Shown: positions 60,561 through 64,000 of the stretch, one piece after another | Numbering within the stretch: position 1 is the first letter of the stretch | Layout: the number at the start of each line of letters is the position of its first letter | DNA from: DASSUW01 sp963740605 | GTDB taxonomy: Bacteria > Actinomycetota > Thermoleophilia > Solirubrobacterales > Solirubrobacteraceae | Assembly: GCA_963740605.1 (NCBI GenBank) | Contig: CAVUFC010000021.1 | Location: 248,001-312,000 of the forward strand | Direction: 5' to 3' | Length of the DNA: 64,000 bases | Notes under the pieces: generated by a model | Databases searched by the model: none | Told to the model about the DNA's origin: nothing | The model's input: only the letters and a program-made list of their open reading frames with translations | Made by a program: the position numbers and the translations under genes

Positions 60561-61784
60561 ATGCCTGCGCACGCTCGCCGCCGCTTCACGGGCCGTGACC
60601 CGGATGAGCAGCATCGCGCCGCGACGCCGCTGGAGCTGCTCTACGACCTCACGATCGTGGTCGCGTTCGGCACCGCCGCCGACCAGCTGGCCCACTACAT
60701 CGCCGACGATCACATCGGCGCGGGCGTAGGCGGGTTCATGTTCGCCGCCGTGGCGGTCAGCTGGGCGTGGCTGGGCTACACGTGGTTCGCGTCCGCCTAC
60801 GACACCGACGACTGGGTGTTCCGGCTGGCGACGATGGTGCAGATGGTCGGCGTGATCGTGGTCTCGCTCGGCCTGCCGCAGCTGTTCGCGTCGCTCGAAC
60901 ACGGCGACACGCTCGACCTCGACGTGGTGGTCGCGGGCTACGTGATCATGCGCGTGGCGCTGATCTTCCTGTGGTGGCAGGTGTCGCGCCAGGATCCTGC
61001 GCACCGGAACACCGCTCGCTCGTACATGACGAGCTCGGGCATTGCTCAGGCGGGCTGGGTCGCGCTCGCGATCGCCGACCTGCCGGTGGAGGGGACGATC
61101 GCGCTCTACCTGGTCCTGATCGGACTCGAGCTGGCAGGCCCGCTGTTCGCCGAGCGCAAGGGCCGTACGCCGTGGCACCCGCACCACATCGCCGAGCGCT
61201 ACGGGCTGCTCGTGATCATCACGCTCGGCGAGGTGATTCTCGGCACCGTGGCGGCGCTCAACGCGGTCGTGCACGGCGAGGCGGGGTGGACGATGGAGGC
61301 CGCTTTGCTCGCGGTCGCCGGCGTCGGGCTCACGTTCGGCTGCTGGTGGATGTACTTCGCCCTGCCGTGGGCCGAGCCGCTGGCCCGGCACCGCGAGCGA
61401 GGATGGAGCTTCGGCTACGGGCACCTGGCCATCTTCGGCTCGCTGGCGGCGATGGGCGGCGGGCTGCACGTCGCCGCCTACGGGCTCGACGGCGAGGCGG
61501 AGATCGGGTCGACGGCGATCGTGCTGAGCGTGGCGATTCCGGTGGCGATCTACGTGTTCACGCTCTACGCGGTGTACTCGCTGCTGATGCGCGAGCGCGA
61601 CCCGTTCCACATCGGCCTCCTGGTGGGCACCGCGCTGTTCCTGCTGCTGGCGGTGGTGCTCGCCACGGCCGGGGCGAGCGTGACGGTCTGCCTGCTCGTC
61701 CTGATGCTCGCGCCGGTCGTGACGGTCGTGGGCTACGAGACGCTCGGCCACCGGCACGTCGCCGCGGCGCTGGAGCGGCTGTGA
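60561..61784 (+). CDS. Low temperature requirement protein A (LtrA) family membrane protein
   Basis: A 407-residue protein from ATG 60561 with ~10-12 hydrophobic helices. The LtrA signature is ATPLELLYDLTIVVAFGTAA near residue 20, with HIAERYGLLVIITLGEVILG in the middle. LtrA was named from a Listeria cold-sensitive mutant; the biochemical activity is unknown. It is coupled to the next VOC gene. Confidence 0.9.
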   Translation: MPAHARRRFTGRDPDEQHRAATPLELLYDLTIVVAFGTAADQLAHYIADDHIGAGVGGFMFAAVAVSWAWLGYTWFASAYDTDDWVFRLATMVQMVGVIVVSLGLPQLFASLEHGDTLDLDVVVAGYVIMRVALIFLWWQVSRQDPAHRNTARSYMTSSGIAQAGWVALAIADLPVEGTIALYLVLIGLELAGPLFAERKGRTPWHPHHIAERYGLLVIITLGEVILGTVAALNAVVHGEAGWTMEAALLAVAGVGLTFGCWWMYFALPWAEPLARHRERGWSFGYGHLAIFGSLAAMGGGLHVAAYGLDGEAEIGSTAIVLSVAIPVAIYVFTLYAVYSLLMRERDPFHIGLLVGTALFLLLAVVLATAGASVTVCLLVLMLAPVVTVVGYETLGHRHVAAALERL

Positions 61785-61786
61785 GC

Positions 61787-62185
61787 ATGCACCTCGAGCA
61801 CTTCGCGCTGATCGTCGAGGACTACGACGAGGCGATCGCCTTCTTTGTCGGCGTCCTCGGGTTCGAGCTCGTCGAGGACTCGGCGGCGGTGACGACCCAC
61901 GGCGGGCGCCCGAAGCGCTGGGTCGTGGTCCGCTCGCCGGGGGAGCGGACCGGCCTCCTGCTCGCCCAGGCCGACGGTGACGAGCAGCGCGCGGCGGTGG
62001 GGAACCAGTTCGCGGGCCGCGTGGGCCTGTTCCTCCGCGTGGACGACTTCGACGCCGCCTACGAGCGGATGCAGGCCGGGGGCGTCGAGTTCGCCGGCGA
62101 GCCGCGCTCGGAGCCGTACGGCAAGGTCGCCGTCTTTCTCGACGTCGCCGGCAACCTCTGGGACCTGCTCGGTCCGCCCGGCTGA
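61787..62185 (+). CDS. VOC-family protein
   Basis: A 132-residue single-domain glyoxalase-fold protein: MHLEHFALIVEDYDEAIAFF, VGVLGFELVEDSAAVTTHGG, and FLRVDDFDAAYERMQAGGVE with a final SEPYGKVAVFLDVAGNLWDL. A GTG at 61781, overlapping the ltrA stop, would add two residues. Probably binds or converts a small molecule; unknown ligand. Confidence 0.88.
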   Translation: MHLEHFALIVEDYDEAIAFFVGVLGFELVEDSAAVTTHGGRPKRWVVVRSPGERTGLLLAQADGDEQRAAVGNQFAGRVGLFLRVDDFDAAYERMQAGGVEFAGEPRSEPYGKVAVFLDVAGNLWDLLGPPG

Positions 62186-62224
62186 CGGGCCGCGCGACGG
62201 CGCGGCCCGTGCCGGGAGGAGAGA

Positions 62225-63628
62225 TCAGGACGGCTGGATGTTCTGGTTGAGGTGGAAGACGTTCGTCGGGTCGTACTTGTCCTTGAGTGCGACCAGACGG
62301 CGGTACGTCTCCGGCCCGTAGGCCGCGCGGACGCGCTCCTCGCCCTCGTCGGAGAGGAAGTTCACGTAGGCGCTGCCCGTGAGCGCGGAGCCGAGCGCGG
62401 CGTAGGTGTCCTGCGCCCAGTCGACGGCCTCGTCGTACCCGTCGGGCGCGAACGTGCTCGCGATGATGTTCAGCACGAACGGGGCGTTGCGGCCGCCGAA
62501 CGGGGTCGCGTCCGGGGCCTGGCGCCCCACGGCGCCGTCGAGGTGCTGGACGTGGATCTCGGTCTTGGGCGAGGTCACGCTCGCGTGCTGGGCGACGAGC
62601 GTGTCGATCGCGGCGTCGTCGAGCCCGCTCATGAAGCCCGCCTTCATGTAGCTGTGGGCGCCGGGGCCCCACAGCGGGTCGATCAGGCTCTGCATCGCCA
62701 CGTACGGCATCGGGCCGAACAGGTCGGCGACCGGGGTGGCGATCTCGCGCAGCGGGCGCAGCGCGCGCTCGGCGGCGTCGGCCGGCCCGGCGTGCATGCC
62801 GATCACGGCGACGAGCGGCTTGCCGTGCCAGTCCTCGGGGAGGAACGGCGCCGGCGGGCACGTGAGGAGGTTCACCAGCGTCGTCAGCTCGTCGGGCGCC
62901 GTGCCGACCCAGTCGCGGTAGACGCGCAGGACGTCGGCGGCCTTGTCGGCCGGGTAGAACACGCCGCCGCCGGTGATCATCGGGCCGACCTCGTGGAGCT
63001 GGTACTCGAGCGAGGTGGCGACACCGAAGTTGCCGCCTCCGCCGCGCAGGCCCCACAGGAGGTCGGCGTTGTCGTCCTGGCTCGCGTGCACGAGCCGCCC
63101 GTCCGCGGTGACGAGGTCGGCGGCGATCAGGTTGTCGGCCGCCAGGCCGTGCTTGCGCATCAGCCAGCCGATGCCGCCACCGAGCGTGAAGCCGGCAATG
63201 CCGGTCGTGGACACCAGGCCGCCGGTGGTCGCGAGCCCGAACGCCTGCGTCTCGTGGTCGAAGCTGTTCCACGTCACGCCGGCCTCGGCGCGGGCGACGC
63301 GGCGCACGGGATCGACACGCACGCCCTGCATCGGGGAGAGGTCGATGACGAGGCCGCCGTCGACGCTGGAGAAGCCGGGGATGCTGTGCCCGCCGGAGCG
63401 GACCGCGACGGTCAGCTCCTCGCTGCGGGCGAACTCGAGCGCGCGGATGACGTCGGACACGCCGGCGCACTGGGCGACCAGCGCGGGATAGCGGTCGTGC
63501 GCGCCGTTCCAGATCGCACGCGCCTGGTCGTATTCGGAGTCACTCGGGCGTACGAGCCGCCCGCGCATGGCTGCCGACAGCTCCGCGATCGAGCCCTCGG
63601 CGAGTACGGGAATCTCGTGAATTGTCAT
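62225..63628 (-). CDS. FAD-linked oxidase, berberine bridge enzyme-like
   Basis: A 467-residue PCMH-type flavoenzyme. The FAD-binding loop VRSGGHSIPGFSSVDGG has the covalent-attachment His81. Further matches are GLATTGGLVSTTGIAGFTLG, GGGIGWLMRKHGLAADNL, LLWGLRGGGGNFGVATSLEY, and the C-terminal BBE segment YDPTNVFHLNQNIQPS. The second covalent Cys of true BBE appears replaced (Val/Ser in STTGIAGF). Substrates of this family are sugars, alcohols and alkaloids; not predicted here. Confidence 0.92.
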   Translation of the reverse strand: MTIHEIPVLAEGSIAELSAAMRGRLVRPSDSEYDQARAIWNGAHDRYPALVAQCAGVSDVIRALEFARSEELTVAVRSGGHSIPGFSSVDGGLVIDLSPMQGVRVDPVRRVARAEAGVTWNSFDHETQAFGLATTGGLVSTTGIAGFTLGGGIGWLMRKHGLAADNLIAADLVTADGRLVHASQDDNADLLWGLRGGGGNFGVATSLEYQLHEVGPMITGGGVFYPADKAADVLRVYRDWVGTAPDELTTLVNLLTCPPAPFLPEDWHGKPLVAVIGMHAGPADAAERALRPLREIATPVADLFGPMPYVAMQSLIDPLWGPGAHSYMKAGFMSGLDDAAIDTLVAQHASVTSPKTEIHVQHLDGAVGRQAPDATPFGGRNAPFVLNIIASTFAPDGYDEAVDWAQDTYAALGSALTGSAYVNFLSDEGEERVRAAYGPETYRRLVALKDKYDPTNVFHLNQNIQPS

Positions 63629-63651
63629 GCGGCGAAGCTACGGGCGGTCAC

Positions 63652-64000
63652 TCAACAACCGCTCATCCGGCTCTCAAGCCGCGACGCGAGCGCGAGCACG
63701 TGCCGCACGCCGCGGTCCTCCCCGATCTCGCGGAACCGGGTCAGCGCGTCGCGCAGCGCCGGCTCTGCTTTGTCGCGATCGCCGAGCGCGATGGCGGCCT
63801 CGGCCCGCACCGCGGCGGGCCAGCCGCGGCTGCGCACGAAGTCGTGCCCCTCCGGCTTGGCCACCCTCTCGAGCAGGTCGTACGCACGCGCCGGATCGCC
63901 GGCGTCGAGCTCGAATGCCGCGACGTTGATCGGCAGCAGCTTGGCGCCTGGGCCGTCGTCGGTGCGGGCGAAGATCTCGGACGCCTCGTCGACCAGCGCG
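63652..64000 (-). CDS. C-terminal end of a TPR-repeat protein (5' part outside the window)
   Basis: The last ~115 residues of a longer protein. It has tetratricopeptide-like helical repeats: NVAAFELDAGDPARAYDLLE, WPAAVRAEAAIALGDRDKAE and LRDALTRFREIGEDRGVRHV. The pattern matches the C-terminal TPR region of large actinobacterial AfsR/LuxR-type ATPase regulators, but the N-terminal domains are not visible, so this is only a guess. It is transcribed in the same direction as the BBE-like gene. Confidence 0.7.
   Translation of the reverse strand, partial: ALVDEASEIFARTDDGPGAKLLPINVAAFELDAGDPARAYDLLERVAKPEGHDFVRSRGWPAAVRAEAAIALGDRDKAEPALRDALTRFREIGEDRGVRHVLALASRLESRMSGC

Noticed and set aside
60525..63470. 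981-residue reverse-strand open frame across ltrA, VOC and the BBE-like gene
   Set aside because: It spans three genes with clear motifs in other frames and has only shadow composition.

Overview
The window looks like a chromosome segment of a very GC-rich (about 70% by eye) actinobacterium. Gene order, Zn-type S4 and S14 proteins, F420-dependent enzymes and sigma factors fused to anti-sigma domains suggest the Thermoleophilia/Solirubrobacterales lineage. That placement is an inference from remembered family features, not from a database search.

Positions 1-19377 are the conserved ribosomal super-operon. It starts with the 3' end of tuf, followed by a hairpin, then S10 (rpsJ) through spc (rplN to secY, adk, map) to alpha (rpmJ, rpsM, rpsK, rpsD, rpoA, rplQ, truA). 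Most genes overlap by 1-8 bases (ATGA or GTGA junctions), implying translational coupling. Three ribosomal proteins carry long disordered additions: uL22 (about 130 N-terminal residues), uS17 (about 165 N-terminal residues) and uS3 (about 75 Gly/Arg residues at the C-terminus). truA appears to start at a CTG codon.

The block is interrupted at 13486-15712, where infA would normally sit. This stretch holds inverted repeats, an intact reverse-strand cupin gene, a second cupin copy corrupted almost only by C-to-A changes, a broken DUF899-like gene joined to a broken ECF sigma fragment, and two exact copies of a 52-bp sequence. The pattern fits a chimeric or low-quality assembly of two versions of the locus better than ordinary gene decay, but this is not proven.

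Positions 19400-33170 hold housekeeping and envelope genes: surE, ligA, a secreted hydrolase, a PBP4-type D-Ala-D-Ala carboxypeptidase, a patatin, a fatty-acyl-CoA ligase and a Nif3-family protein. Positions 33298-48556 hold two sigma/zinc-finger/membrane fusion regulators, tRNA-Pro(CGG), a PAS-GAF-PP2C phosphatase, a FAD oxidoreductase, a glucose dehydrogenase, acetoacetate-CoA ligase, a HipA-like kinase with its DUF3037 partner, a PQQ-type sugar dehydrogenase, an MBL hydrolase and an amino-acid dehydrogenase.

Positions 48613-64000 are accessory metabolism: an ArfB-like rescue factor, an F420 oxidoreductase, an ArsR/SRPBCC/VOC operon, alditol oxidase, an AceE-like E1, L-2-hydroxyglutarate oxidase, a truncated decarboxylase fused to a VOC domain, an MFS exporter, LtrA, a berberine-bridge-type oxidase and the end of a TPR protein. 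No CRISPR array, transposase, integrase or phage gene was recognised.
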